Shown: positions 46,941 through 57,545, counted from the first letter of the stretch. The stretch is DNA of 64,000 nucleotides from Anagrus nilaparvatae (GCA_022575985.1 JAKSXM010000129.1:1883501-1947500); one strand, 5' to 3'. Translations and numbers: made by a program. The notes: generated by a model from the letters alone, not told the origin.

Positions 46941-47719
46941 CACTCAAAGAAAAATATAGTGAAAATGAGTCAACTCGTATAGTCGTTTACACTGTTTTAA
47001 AAATTTGAAGGTTTCAAAACGACTCAAAAAGTCAAAAAAGTCAAAAAGTCAAAACGACTAGGTAAAGCGCATAGTGTTCACGACTCTTGCGGGATAGTTA
47101 TTTTCTCCTTACCGGAGAGTCACGATACTATCCGAGCTGCCCGTATATAGAATCGGTGTAACCTCCCCTTTTTTTATTATATATAAAATCAGGTATAAAA
47201 TATAGGTACAAGTAATATTGCAGATTGCTTAATAATTTATGTTAATAAATAATTAACTTACTTAATTATTATTTATTTTCTTTAATTGTGTAAATAAAGT
47301 TTATAAGATTACATTTTTTGATAACAATTTTAAAGTATTTTACTATATATTATTCCGTAAAATATTCAAGAAAAAATAATAGATAATTAAGTAATTTATT
47401 ATTAAATAATTTAATAATTATAATAAGCGATAATTTCAATAATCAAGTTAAAGTTTTAAAGCTTTCTTTACCGACCCATAAATTTTGAATATAATTTATA
47501 CACGTGCTAACCTTAAAAAAAGGGGTGGTGATTGTTACTTGAGCATACTATTCGCGACTTTTTAGAAAAGTTATTTTGTCTATTCTTTGAGAGTCGTGAA
47601 CACTGACCGCTGTTCGAGTCCTTACGTCTATAATATACTGTCGCCACGAGTCGAATTACGACGAGTGTGTATGACTATGATGAAAAAACAGTCGTTTTCA
47701 CTATATTTTTCTCTGAGTG
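46941..47719. mobile_element. 779-bp TA-flanked MITE in gypsy pol
   Basis: Ends CACTCAAAGAAAAATATAGT and the complement of CACTCAGAGAAAAATATAGT. Flanked by TA (46939-46940 and 47720-47721). Deleting element plus one TA restores the continuous pol reading GTTGTATATAGA (VVYRKD). A second inverted pair (GTGTTCACGACTCT / AGAGTCGTGAACACT) lies inside. No ORF; Tc1/mariner-type mobilisation is inferred from the TA target. Confidence 0.85.
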
Positions 47720-48525
47720 TATATAGAAAAGACAGCTTAAACCATGTTCCAGACGCATTATCTAGAATTTCTTACAAAGATCTCGCCCAAAAGGACGAAG
47801 ATGAGAAAATGGATTATATATCGGCCTTAGAAGAATTAGCAGACCCATGGTATACAAGAAGAATGCATAATGTCACTCAAACCCCATGGAAACTGCCGAA
47901 TTACAAAATTGAAGAAAATAGACGATGTATACACAAAAAGGACCAGTTACCAGATCCTATAAGTGGCAACAAGCATAATTGGCGTTTAATACTGCCCCAA
48001 AGGCAAAGATTACAAGCACTTCAAGAAATGCATAATACGCCGTGATCAGGACATTTCGGAGTAGCAAAAACGTACCAGCGCCTAGCTACTGATTATTATT
48101 GGCCAGGAATGTACCATGACGCGGAAAAATAGGTCACTACATACTTAGATTGCCAAAGGCATAAAGCAGTTCAAACAGCCCCGCAAGGCTTAATGGGAAA
48201 CCGCATAGTAGAATAACCGTGGACTGTAGTTGCAGGCGATTGTTTGGAATTCCCGCGAAGTAAAAACGGTTTCAAGTACTTAATCGTTTTTTAAGATTTG
48301 TTCACGCGAATGATTGAGCTAAAGCCTTTGAGGAAAGCCAACGGAAAAACCGTTGCTAACGCCTTCGAAGAGCTCATTCTCTTCCGCTGGGAAACTCCAA
48401 ATTATTTTTTGACGGACAACGGCTCGGAATTCGACAATGATCACATTCGCAAGGTTATGAGCGAGTATGGAGTGAGGGTAATCACTACCTCCCCTTACCA
48501 CCCAAATGCGAATATAGACTACTGT
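47720..48525 (+). pseudogene. Gypsy integrase, truncated
   Basis: Continues pol after the MITE (NHVPDALSRIS, then the zinc-binding region with SGHFGVAKTYQRL and DCQRHK, in which the first Cys of the usual CxxC is Tyr). The catalytic core shows AGDCLEFP and LTDNGSEF (two catalytic Asp) and SPYHPNAN, after which homology stops at about 48520, before the catalytic Glu. In-frame stops of all three types occur (near 48043, 48130, 48215 and 48291). Confidence 0.75.
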
Positions 48526-49044
48526 GATTTAATAATAATATTAATAATAATTACTTAAATTATTGCCTAACGATTTGAATTCTACCTCGACTCCCAATTC
48601 CTAATTCCCAATACCTATACCTGGAGACTAATTGGAGCAGTCACATGAAGTAAGTAATGATTGTTGGTAGTATTCAGTAGAGTTAAAACTCATATTTATT
48701 TTTTTTTATTATTATGAATTACATTTTTTTACGCGTGAAGCACATAAACTCTATTCAACTGTTATTCCCTAGTAAGCCGGAAGTAAGTGTATATAAATTT
48801 AATTAATTAATACTTTTATATTATTGATTTGATCTCTTAGGATTCTCCTTTTTTTTCTAGTCATTTTTTTTTGTTAATTGTATATATATTCTGTAAATAT
48901 GTAAATAATATAGAGTAGAGCTTAAGAATGACCGGGTAGGTTTTTATGTTTCACGAGAGTTACAGAATTAAAATGAACCCAACAATGGCTCCTCAGAAGT
49001 GGACTGACATTGCTCCCCAATGTCTCCTCTAGCGGAGGGGCTAT
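48526..49044 (+). other. Noncoding segment before the gypsy 3' LTR
   Basis: AT-rich sequence starting with a TAA/ATA run. It may be the 3' untranslated region of the gypsy element or of another element joined at the integrase break. It ends in the purine tract AGCGGAGGGG at 49031-49040. Confidence 0.4.
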
Positions 49045-49969
49045 TGTAACGAAGCATTTTCGCTACAAATGCACATATATATATTGCATTAATATGCATA
49101 TATATATATGTGCATAAGCACGAAATAAGCCGCCCGCATACACACACAACCGACGACAACTCATACTTTTTTTTTAAATTGCAAATTATCGCCGCCTGGC
49201 CCAGGGGGCAGTAGCCGGCGGTTAAAAAAAGAATATTCCTACGGCGCAAGTGTGTTGCGCCGGGAGAACGAGAGAAGAGAAGAAAAAAGATTAGAGTGCG
49301 TTCAGCTAGCAACGAGTGCACGCATAAATAATATATTATTGCGAGTGACTCCGGATTAATAAAATTGCTTAAAATTTTGGAACAAAAGTCACGTAAAGCC
49401 CTACCGGTTCGTAATTAATGTCATTTAATTTCATTATTATAAAATAGTCGCGACTTAAAAATAAAGTGTCATTAGATTATAAAGTGATGCATAAAAGTTC
49501 GTAAAACACGATCAACGGCGGTCTTTCTTGAAGAAGCTTTTAGCAGCCGTTAAAGAGGTATAGAGTTTGACTCCCTCGAGCGCAACCTGCAAAAACAAAT
49601 AATTCCACGAAAAGCCACAAGTCGTTGTCAAACGCCATCAGCTGCAGCCGCCATCTCCGAGAGTTCTCCAAGAGTTCATCGAACTGGTAAAATATTACAT
49701 GTGCTTCGTGTTCTGTGTGTGTGTGCGCGGTGCGGTGTTTGTTTTAATAAGTGTACATTAATAATAAAAAGTTCATATTGAGATAATAAGCCTAAAGGCT
49801 ATTCTTATATAATTAAAATAAATAAAAATTATTTTTAGCAGTAACAATTTAGAATTCTGTAGTTTATATTTTTAGTGCTTGTTCATATATCCTTAATTTA
49901 ACTCCTTTATTTAGAACTCCCCCTACTTTTCGAGGAGGTGATTTTCATGCGAGAGCTAGCCGAATAACA
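49045..49969 (+). mobile_element. Putative gypsy 3' LTR (right end approximate)
   Basis: Begins TGTAACGAAGCATTTTCGCT directly after a purine tract, as an LTR should. It includes a perfect TGCACATATATATAT / ATATATATATGTGCA hairpin, a TAATAAA signal near 49360 and GC-rich blocks. A plausible end is CGAATAACA at 49969, giving about 925 bp. There is no second LTR copy in the window to confirm it. The minus-strand 117-aa frame at 48968-49321 is not supported. Confidence 0.45.
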
Positions 49970-50400
49970 GGTAAGAAAAGGTTATTCCCCCGCTTTATTA
50001 TTATTAATATACAATAAAATTACCGGCGCGTGTCAGTTAAAAGGCGCTCTTTAAAAATTTATTAACGAATACCCGCGCACCAAAAGTAACTTTTGCTAAA
50101 ATAAATTAAATTAACCTCAAAATACCCACGTTATAATTTTTAGTTTTTCATAAATTGAAAATTACAATTTTTTCCCCTTTTTTATCTTTTGAATATGTAA
50201 AATATTTTTTGATTGTTACTTTATTATTTTCACTATCAATTTCAGCTATTATTTATTAATATTTAGATAATATTTTTAAATATTGTTTAAAAAACGTTTT
50301 CTTTCCTCTTTTATTAAAAGAATTAATTTGTTATAAAATAATTATTAATTATAATTTATAAATTTAAGATAAATACGAAAATTTAAGCAAAAAAATAAAC
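49970..50400. other. AT-rich noncoding stretch
   Basis: Nothing recognised on either strand. Confidence 0.4.
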
Positions 50401-50424
50401 AATTTATAATTTAAAAATTTGAGA

Positions 50425-50562
50425 ACTCGATATTTCGATATTTTCGATATCGATACGGTATTAAGGCCGGTGATATCGATACGATATTGACTTAAGCGAT
50501 ATTTTTCGATATCGATACGATATTACTTAAAATATCGTATCGTATCGATATCGTGGAACTCT
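50425..50562. repeat. CGATA/TATCG cluster
   Basis: About 140 bp made largely of overlapping ATCGATAC, GATATCG and TATCGATA words in both orientations (ATCGATACGATATT three times). In Drosophila, TATCGATA is the DREF site and CGATA the BEAF-32 core. Whether such proteins act here is unknown. The cluster could simply be simple-sequence expansion. Confidence 0.55.
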
Positions 50563-50609
50563 AATTAATTCTGTTCTCATTCATTTTAAAATAAAAATTA
50601 ATTGCTTTT

Positions 50610-50903
50610 TATAGGAATTTAAGGTCTAAATAAATAAATAACACTTTATTTATAATTAACAATATACATTTATTGATGCATAAGCATCAAGGAGATCACA
50701 GTACTCTAAGAAGTTACATAAAAGAACTAAGGGCGCGTAAGATATTTTTGACTACAGGAAACAGTGAAAGTGCACCGCCCCTACTATAATTAATATTCAT
50801 AACGGTACATTTTTACTTACAAGATAAAAAGCATAGTATTATGCCCAAATATATTGACTCTAAAATATTATAGAAAAATAGATTCATTTTGGATATTTCA
50901 ACA
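50610..50903 (-). repeat. Copia-like 3' LTR
   Basis: On minus it begins TGTTGAAATATCC, like Drosophila copia (TGTTGGAATA), and ends near AATTCCTATA. It differs from the 5' LTR at only a handful of positions. Confidence 0.9.
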
Positions 50904-50916
50904 CTCCCCCTCAAAA
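50904..50916 (-). promoter_or_regulatory. Polypurine tract
   Basis: Minus strand TTTTGAGGGGGAG directly abuts the 3' LTR. It is the expected plus-strand DNA primer. Confidence 0.85.
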
Positions 50917-51189
50917 TGTAATCCATTTTTCTTATAGATTATTCTTAATGAAAATTTAGAATACCTGTACATGTGATCTCCTTGTGCTACCTCTGGGAAA
51001 CTTACATAAAGTCCAACATTTGTTGCGAGGGTACGGGGAAACCCAGTAAAACCCGTACAGACCATTCATAGACTATATTTTATTATTAACCATCCTTATA
51101 CATAATTAAATTTTCCTGATTATAAGAACCAATTTTAAAATTTTATAAAAATAAACCTTTTTATTTATCCACTATTTTATACAATTTTT

Positions 51190-51575
51190 CATCTGATTTT
51201 TTATATCAGGATTACCAATTTTATTTTAACCAACCAAATTCATCTGATATTCTAATCAGGATAACCAACTAAAATAATTTTTCATCTGATATACTTATCA
51301 AGATTTCCAATAAAAAATCACCTTTCATCTGATATACTTATCAGGATAACCAATAAAAATAATTTTTCATCTGATACATTTATCAGGATTTCCAATAAAA
51401 AATCACCTTTCATCTGATATACTTATCAGGATAACCAATAAAAATAATTTTTCATCTGATACACTTATCAGGATTACCAATATCAACTAAAAAAAAATTC
51501 ATTTTACTTTTAATCTTAAATTAGCTTTACCAAATTACTTATTTATATACATCTGATATCAAATCAGGATTACCA
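51190..51575 (-). repeat. Array of eight short hairpins downstream of copia gag
   Basis: CATCTGATA-n-TATCAGGAT units start at 51190, 51241, 51283, 51326, 51368, 51411, 51453 and 51550, mostly about 42 bp apart. Each half-unit TGATA pairs with TATCA, so the RNA would carry a ladder of stem-loops between the gag stop and the polypurine tract. Function unknown; a packaging or stability element is a guess. Confidence 0.8.
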
Positions 51576-51584
51576 AATTACCTC

Positions 51585-52451
51585 TTAAAAACTTATAAAA
51601 TCACCACCTGACATGTTTGCTTGCTCACTGTTTTGTAATTGAACTGTATGAGAAAATGCACCATTTAGATTATTTCCATTTCCATTAGCACTTACCAACC
51701 TTAAATAGTCTCTACATTGACTTATAATATGGCCAGGTTTCTTACAGTGAAAACATATAATTCCATTCCGATTTTGATTATGATAAGGTTTCCTTCTATT
51801 ACCTCTTGCAAAACTATTATTTTGATTGAATCTTTTTCTATCCGTAGTTTGAGCGTGAAAAGATTTTGACGCTGTATCACAAGATTCTGATTGGAGTCTT
51901 GCTTCATAATCAAGAAGTTTCTTCTTAACATAATCGAGATCGATATTATTCTCATCCATAGTTTCAATAGCTGACACAAGTCCATCATAACTTTTTGGTA
52001 ATGAAGCTAATAAATAGGTCACTTTATCCATTTCCTGAACCGTCCCACCAGATGATATTAATTCAGAAATCAGGTCATCGAAAATTTCAAAGTGCTTTGC
52101 CATTGAACTATCAGCTTGTAATTTTAAGTTTATTAACTTCTTCCGAGCTGCAAGTCCGATCACCCAACTTTTTCTTTCATATATAGAACTTAATTTATCA
52201 ATTATTCCTTTAGCATCGAGATCTATTGCATAATTGATATAGGAATTACTTAAATATTGGACTATTGTATTTTTGGCTATGTCTTCTGATTTTTCCCATT
52301 CCTTTAGTTTTGCAGGATTTGTAGGCTTTGGCTCTTCAATAACATTGAGAACTTGTTGTTTCTTCAATAGGCATTTTATTCTGAACTTCCATATACTGAA
52401 CTTATTTCCATCAAATGGCTTTATACTTTTTTCAATATTCTCTGAACTCAT
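51585..52451 (-). CDS. gag: Copia-like Gag polyprotein (capsid plus zinc knuckle), intact
   Basis: 288 aa from the Met at 52451. The N-terminal part (FDGNKFSIWKFRIKCLLKKQ) begins the UBN2/DUF4219-type copia capsid. KSWVIGLAARKKLINLKLQADSSMAKHFEIFDDLI and LLASLPKSYDGLVSAIE are the usual helical landmarks. The C-terminal zinc knuckle CFHCKKPGHIISQC (about residues 233-246) has perfect CX2CX4HX4C spacing. Gag forms the virus-like particle that packages element RNA in the cytoplasm. The frame has no defect, in contrast to every other element protein here. It is the only ORF between the LTRs. Confidence 0.9.
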   Translation of the reverse strand: MSSENIEKSIKPFDGNKFSIWKFRIKCLLKKQQVLNVIEEPKPTNPAKLKEWEKSEDIAKNTIVQYLSNSYINYAIDLDAKGIIDKLSSIYERKSWVIGLAARKKLINLKLQADSSMAKHFEIFDDLISELISSGGTVQEMDKVTYLLASLPKSYDGLVSAIETMDENNIDLDYVKKKLLDYEARLQSESCDTASKSFHAQTTDRKRFNQNNSFARGNRRKPYHNQNRNGIICFHCKKPGHIISQCRDYLRLVSANGNGNNLNGAFSHTVQLQNSEQANMSGGDFISF

Positions 52452-52799
52452 TGTTTATAGTTTGTATTAATAAAAAAAAACTTAATCTCAAACAAAGGAC
52501 AAAAAAATTTTTAGAAAAAATAATTTATTCAAAAAATATATGGCGTTTAATTTTTAATTTTCACTAAAAAACTCGACAAAATATAGTATAATGACCCTTA
52601 AATAAAATTAATAATCAATTATTAATAAAACTATACACAAAAAAAAATTCTTGTTTATTAAAAATATTATTTCACTATTTCACGATATTTTTATATTAAA
52701 AAAATTTAATTTTAAAATGCCAAGTCTTATTTAATATGTGTATACTTTGATTTATTGTTTATAATAAATTCACTTTTTAATTAATAATTAAATCACGTG
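52452..52799 (-). other. Copia-like untranslated leader
   Basis: About 350 bp between the primer site and the gag start. It contains a stretch (CGACAAAATATAGTATAA near 52568) that recurs at 40150. AT-rich; no other feature recognised. Confidence 0.6.
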
Positions 52800-52815
52800 A
52801 CCTGGGCCCATAACC
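52800..52815 (-). promoter_or_regulatory. Primer-binding site of copia type (half tRNA-iMet)
   Basis: Minus strand GGTTATGGGCCCAGGT lies directly after the 5' LTR. This is nearly the Drosophila copia primer site, which pairs with an internal fragment of initiator tRNA-Met rather than with its 3' end. Confidence 0.85.
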
Positions 52816-53110
52816 TATAGGAATTTCAGGTCTAAATAAATAAATAACACATTTATTTATAATTAACAATATACATTTATTGATGCATAAGCATCAAGGA
52901 GATCACAGTACTCTAAGAAGTTACATAAAAGAACTAAAGGCGCGTAAGATATTTTTGACTACAGGAAACAGTGAAAGTGCACCGCCCCTACTATAATTAA
53001 TATTCATAACGGTACATTTTTACTTTCAAGATAAAAAGCATAGTATTATACCCAAATATATTGACTCTAAAATATTATAGAAAAATAGATTCATTTTGGA
53101 TATTTCAACA
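52816..53110 (-). repeat. Copia-like 5' LTR
   Basis: Partner of 50610-50903. The promoter and transcription start should lie within it. No TATA assignment was attempted in the AT-rich sequence. Confidence 0.9.
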
Positions 53111-53115
53111 CTTTT

Positions 53116-53228
53116 TAATCACGTATGTTTAAATTTATTATAAGTAAACACATATGATCAAAATATAAATAAATTAATGCACAAAATTTTTTATTTGGTT
53201 AAACCGAGCATCGCGAGGCCAATCAGCT
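53116..53228 (+). mobile_element. Helitron-like 3' terminus, split by the copia insertion
   Basis: With 50571-50604 this reconstitutes the same about 160-bp fragment found at 21580-21741. It ends CATCGCGAGGCCAATCAGCTAG followed by T. Confidence 0.5.
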
Positions 53229-53519
53229 AGTAGAATAGTGTTTTAAATTATTTTTAATTTGTTTATTTATTAGTCTTTTATTTTTTTATTTTTTTAACCA
53301 ATTTTGTTTTTTTTTTTATATATATATTTTTTTATTATTTAAAAAATTTTTTTTAGATTTTATTTAAAACATAATTTTTTGTTAACTAAATTATATGTTT
53401 TTAAAAGAAACGTAGATTCACGTTCGCATATCAATATGTCGTAAAAAACATAATTGATTTTTTATAAAATCTTAAAGTTAAGCTCCAATTCAGATCAATA
53501 ATTTCTAATAAATTTCATT
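53229..53519. other. AT-rich noncoding stretch
   Basis: T-runs and AT-rich sequence; nothing recognised. Confidence 0.4.
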
Positions 53520-53695
53520 AATTCCATAATGGTTGTGAAATTTCACCGGTTTTATACACACACACACACACACACACGTACATACTTTTTTTAAAACCCG
53601 GTTTTTTAGCTTCCTGAGGTCCCAAAACGTGCTTAAATGCCAAAAAATCAAAAATCAAAATTTGAACCATCACAAAGTTTCCTCATTGAGGAAAT
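53520..53695 (+). mobile_element. Truncated hairpin-ended TE copy with (CA)n
   Basis: Shares CATAATGGTTGTGAAATTTC and AGCTTCCTGAGGTCCCAAAA with copy A and ends at a degraded hairpin (TTTCCTCATTGAGGAAA). Only the hairpin-proximal end is present. The CA run sits at the family's microsatellite position. Confidence 0.6.
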
Positions 53696-55010
53696 TTTTG
53701 ATATGTTTAAATTTAGGAATAAAAATCGCAAAGAATTATTAAAAAGCTAAGGCATTTTTATTTCAGGCACGATCACATTTATTGAGTATTTTCTCTTTAA
53801 TAACCTTGATGGGATCTACATTGTCATAAATTGAAAACTATTATTTATTATTTACAGTATTCATAAATAATTATTTAAATAAAAGTTTTTATCTGCATTA
53901 ATAAAAATAATATAGGGCTTAGATTATTCTAATTTTTTTTTCACCATAGCAAGATCGTTTGCTAAAGATTCTTATATAATAATTTACTAAAGTATGCTGA
54001 AAAAATATAAAATTTAAGTTTCTAAATTTGATTAAAATATCTGAATCTTCAAATATATATTAATCTTTCTTAATTCTGAAAGTTCAATGTATCAACTCAA
54101 AGTATAATTTTAATTTCCCATATTCTTTAAAAAGAATATATTAACATTTTTTTAATTACCTAAATCAAATTCTACCTGCGTGCCTTAATATATTAATTTT
54201 TATCTGAGAAAAGATAATAACAAATTTGTTAACAGCAATGTATGCTTATTGTAAGGTAATTAAAAGTCAATACTGCTGAAAAACAAGTATTAGTTTAAAT
54301 TTGAGAACTTAATTTAATAGAAATTACTGTATCATCTTTTTAAAAATTTTGCATAATAATAATAATTAAAAATAATATAAATTTACAAATTTATATAAGA
54401 TTATTTATTATTTTTATCCACGTTTTTAAAAAAATAGTAAAAAAAGTTTCAAAAGTTGTTTTAAATTACGCGCTTAAATTTAAACTAGAAGACTTTAAGT
54501 ATAGTTAGGTTAGTCCAGGTTTATTCTGCTAGTCGACTGCACTAGGTTAATGGCTGTGTTTATAAATTTGTTATTATTTTTTTCAGATATGTTTTTAATT
54601 CTTTGGGTGGATATAGTTATATAAACAAAAGTTTGATTCAGATAAGTATAAAAAGTTTTAATATTTTTTTTAAATTTATGTAAAGAACATAATTTCTTTG
54701 TTTTTATTTTTCAGCATTGGAATTGTGTTTATGGCAATAAATATTATACAAGTGATGATTAAAATGATGTTTACAAATAAATTTGTTAAGTTATCCTTTC
54801 AAATAATATTTTAAGTGTGTATATGTATTAAATTTTATTTTTATTTCTCTAGTTGTTACTGATATTTGCTTTTTTTTTAGGGTTTTTAAGTTCATTTTTT
54901 GGCACCAGGAATCAGTATTTTTGTGATTAGCTGACAACAACAGAATGAAGCTTAGTTGAATTGAAGAAAGCACAACTAGATGCTGTAAAACAAGCTTTGA
55001 ACCAAGCTTC
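53696..55010. other. AT-rich noncoding stretch
   Basis: About 1.3 kb without a supported gene. Short frames such as 54791-54973 have no features. Confidence 0.4.
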
Positions 55011-55510
55011 TTTTTTATTCAACGAGTTGTTCTAGAAAATTACTAATTTTAGTTAATTTTTAGGTATTATCGGAAATCAGTTTTTTGGACATTTATCTGC
55101 AAGGACTTGATGAAATCACTTGAAATTGAAATCCATGAAACTAGATCTGATTTAAAAAAATTTGGTCTAAGGGATTTTTTATTCATCGAGTTGTTCCAGA
55201 AGTTTACTATTTTTAGTTCATTTTTAGGTAACGGAAATCAGTTTTTTGGACATTTCTCTGCAAGGACTCGATGAAATCACTTGAAATTGGAAACCATGAA
55301 ACTAGATCTGATTTAAAAAAATTTAGTCTAAGGGATTTTTTATTCATCGAGTTGTTCCAAAAATCTACTATTTTTAATTCATTTTTAGGTATTTTAAACC
55401 AGTTTTTTGGACATTTCTCTGCAAGGACTTGATGAAATCACTTGAAATTGAAAACCCTGCAACTAGATCTGGTTTCAAAAAATGTGGTCTAAGGGATTTT
55501 TGATTCATCG
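55011..55510 (+). repeat. ~162-bp tandem repeat, three copies
   Basis: ATTCATCGAGTTGTTCCA-AA landmarks at 55017, 55181, 55342 and a final partial at 55502 (spacing 164, 161, 160). Units contain TTTGGACATTTCTCTGCAAG and GAAATCACTTGAAATTG. Noncoding. Confidence 0.8.
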
Positions 55511-55947
55511 AGTAGGTTCTGAGATCTTGAGGATACACTTTCTCGAACATACATCCCTACACACACCAAGGCAATATAAGCATTTAGAGGCATCGGAATG
55601 ACCTGGGGACCGAATTTCTCCACGAATTAGATAATTTAGAAACTTTTCCGTTTTTTGACCTGACAAACTTATAAGGCACGATTTCATCTATGTATTGCAT
55701 ACATAGGGTGATCGTGCCTAAAAATGATACCTTGTAAAAACGTTTGTTTGTCTATGTGTTTTATCGTGAGGCTCGAATCAATTTGAACGAAATTACATAA
55801 AACCAGTGTCAAAATAAAGTTAAAATAAAAAAAACTTTTACTATTTTTGGGAAAAATTAAATTTTTTGAAAAGGCTATGCCCGGATCTATATAGTGAATC
55901 GGCCCACGAAAGATTTTTAAAAACTAATTGTATTAGGTCAAAGTACA
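55511..55947. other. Unassigned stretch
   Basis: Contains a 60-aa minus-strand frame (55505-55687) of less AT-biased sequence with several Cys. No family was recognised, and I do not support it as a gene. A local inverted repeat ATGTATTGCATACAT lies at about 55690. Confidence 0.35.
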
Positions 55948-55977
55948 AGCTTGAAAGCTCCATAGCTCTATTACATA

Positions 55978-56900
55978 CACTGAGAAAACAAGAACAGTAT
56001 TTTTTACTATATTTTATAGTAACGCGTGACCCACCTGCCAATTCAGGGAAAAAATAATATAATATATAAAAATATTACTGCGCGCGCCGTTGTTTTTACT
56101 ATAAAATATAGTAAAAATTATGTTTATAAAAATTACAGTGCGCGTATAGGAATTTTTAATACATAGATAAAGTAATTTTTCTCTCTTCTTGATACCCCCC
56201 CCCTTTTTTAATAAATTTTAGCATACGTGCAGACACATTTAACCGTACTTCGGTATTTCAAAACAAAACTAATCATACAAAATAAACAAGTATTAATAAA
56301 AATAGAACAAATAAATAAAATAAAAAAGTTTAATAAAGGTGTAGATGTGAATTAAATAAAGAAAGAAAAAAGCGAGAATAAAACATCTATTTATTAAACA
56401 GGGGGCGTAAGTGAGTAATATCCAAAACATATAGTTTTCAAACTTCGATTCTTACACGCGTAAGCAACCGTGGTCTAGTGGACGAAGTGATAACCCGGCA
56501 ACTGAAGGGACCCGCGTTCAAATCCCCTAACTGACTTGAAAAAAAAAAAAAATTAAATAAAAAAAGAAATAAAATAAAAAAAAAATAATAATAAATAAAT
56601 ATAAAATAATAAATATACCTCAAAAAAAAAAAAAAAAAAAAATTATTTTTTAATATGTTTTTAATTTTCATTAAAAAAATACTGAAATAAAAATTATATT
56701 CCTCGTATAGTAAAAATTCTAAATTAATCCAGTAATTATTAATTTATATTATAGTTATATTTCTTTAAAGTACAAGCAATTTTTACTGTATACTAAATAA
56801 TAAATATTACAATAAATTTAACCAGGGTCGCCAATTACTAGAAAATACAGTAATTTTTACTTGAATATATAGGAATATTTATATGTTAGTTTTCTCAGTG
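55978..56900. mobile_element. 923-bp TA-flanked MITE with CACTGAGAAAAC ends
   Basis: 12-bp perfect terminal repeats and TA at 55976-55977 and 56901-56902. The uninterrupted relative at 60375-60390 (complement GCTCTATTGCACAGGCACAC) confirms the limits. It contains internal ACTATAAAATATAGTAAAA repeats and a nested SINE. It shares CACT ends and TA target with the MITE at 46941-47719. Confidence 0.85.
56463..56560 (+). mobile_element. tRNA-derived SINE nested in the MITE
   Basis: tRNA-like head with A box TGGTCTAGTGG and B box CGTTCAAATCC, followed by an A-rich tail from 56537. The anticodon arm does not fold well. A different head from the SINE at 11998-12105. Confidence 0.6.
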
Positions 56901-57379
56901 TAGGCACACACAAATAAAAAATCATGTACAAGAGGGTAGATCCCCTGGTATGGGGGTTTTTGGTGGTGATAAATCCGAAAATGGCTAAAAAAATGCAATA
57001 AAATTAGCCGATTTGCCCCCAGCGCCCTAAGAAGCCTCCCAAAGAAGTTAAAAAAACGCTGCCAAGTAATTGGCACTATGGTTCCTCATCAACAATAGCA
57101 AAATATTTATAATGGTCTATTTTATCTAATAAAAATGATAATTTGAGATATCAGTATTTCATAAAAAAAAGTTAAGTACCGTATTCCAAAAGAAAAAAAA
57201 TGTTGCTGTGATTTAATGTTTTTTATGTAACAAATTTTTAGAAAATAATTTTCAATAAACTAAGTTTTGATCCTCATATTGCGGACCTAGAAACATTTTT
57301 ATTGACCTCCAAAACTCCCATATAATGAGATAATGTAGCAACATTCTATTTTCGTGTTTTTGGTTCCACCATCTTAAAA

Positions 57380-57545
57380 AATAAGGGGGAATGAAAAAGT
57401 GACGTTTTAGGGGGAGGGGGTTAAAAAGTGACGTTTTTAGGGAGGGTTAAGAATTGACGTTTTTAGGGGGGGGGGGGGTGAAAGTGATATTTTTAAGAAT
57501 GAAGTGAAAAAGTGACGTTTTTAGGGGAAGGGGGTGAAATGGACT
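57380..57545 (+). repeat. G-rich ~30-bp minisatellite
   Basis: About five units of GTGACGTTTTTAGGG plus G-runs of variable length (up to 14 G). Four or more G-runs within 60 bp make G-quadruplex formation likely on the plus strand. Confidence 0.75.

Larger units (their letters stand above)
42950..49970 (+). mobile_element. Degenerate Ty3/gypsy-type LTR retrotransposon
   Basis: The order gag, protease, RT, RNase H, integrase is the Ty3/gypsy order. No 5' LTR or primer site was found at the left end, which abuts the Helitron remnant, so the element is 5'-truncated. The integrase is cut after its second catalytic Asp region. A purine tract at 49031-49040 precedes a likely 3' LTR starting TGTAACGAAG at 49045. 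Numerous stops and frameshifts make it inactive. The right limit is uncertain. Confidence 0.75.
50605..53115 (-). mobile_element. Gag-only copia-like LTR retrotransposon with intact ends
   Basis: Two near-identical LTRs (50610-50903 and 52816-53110), a primer site, a polypurine tract and a perfect 5-bp target duplication CTTTT (50605-50609 and 53111-53115). It is inserted into the Helitron-like repeat (ATTGC|...|TAATCACG; intact relative at 21620). The interior encodes only Gag, then a noncoding 3' region with a hairpin array. No protease, integrase or RT is present, so it would depend on a full-length relative. LTR similarity and intact ORF suggest recent activity. Confidence 0.9.
55948..57056. 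repeat. Arm 1 (first part) of a second inverted repeat
   Basis: GCTTGAAAGCTCCATAGCTCTATT, then after the MITE GGCACACACAAATAAAAAAT, AGGGTAGA-CCCCTGGTATGGGGG and CCAAAGAAGTTAAAAAA. All recur inverted at 60225-60410. The arm continues after the hairpin-ended TE at 59387-59600. The partner lacks both insertions. Confidence 0.75.

Noticed and set aside
48968..49321. 117-aa minus-strand ORF
   Set aside because: Lies across the purine tract and putative LTR; no domain.
55505..55687. Small Cys-rich protein
   Set aside because: 60 aa, no start context, homologue or repeat-independent support.
57380..57545. Telomere-like repeat
   Set aside because: Contains TTTTAGGGG words, but the unit is about 30 bp with irregular G-runs, unlike insect TTAGG arrays.
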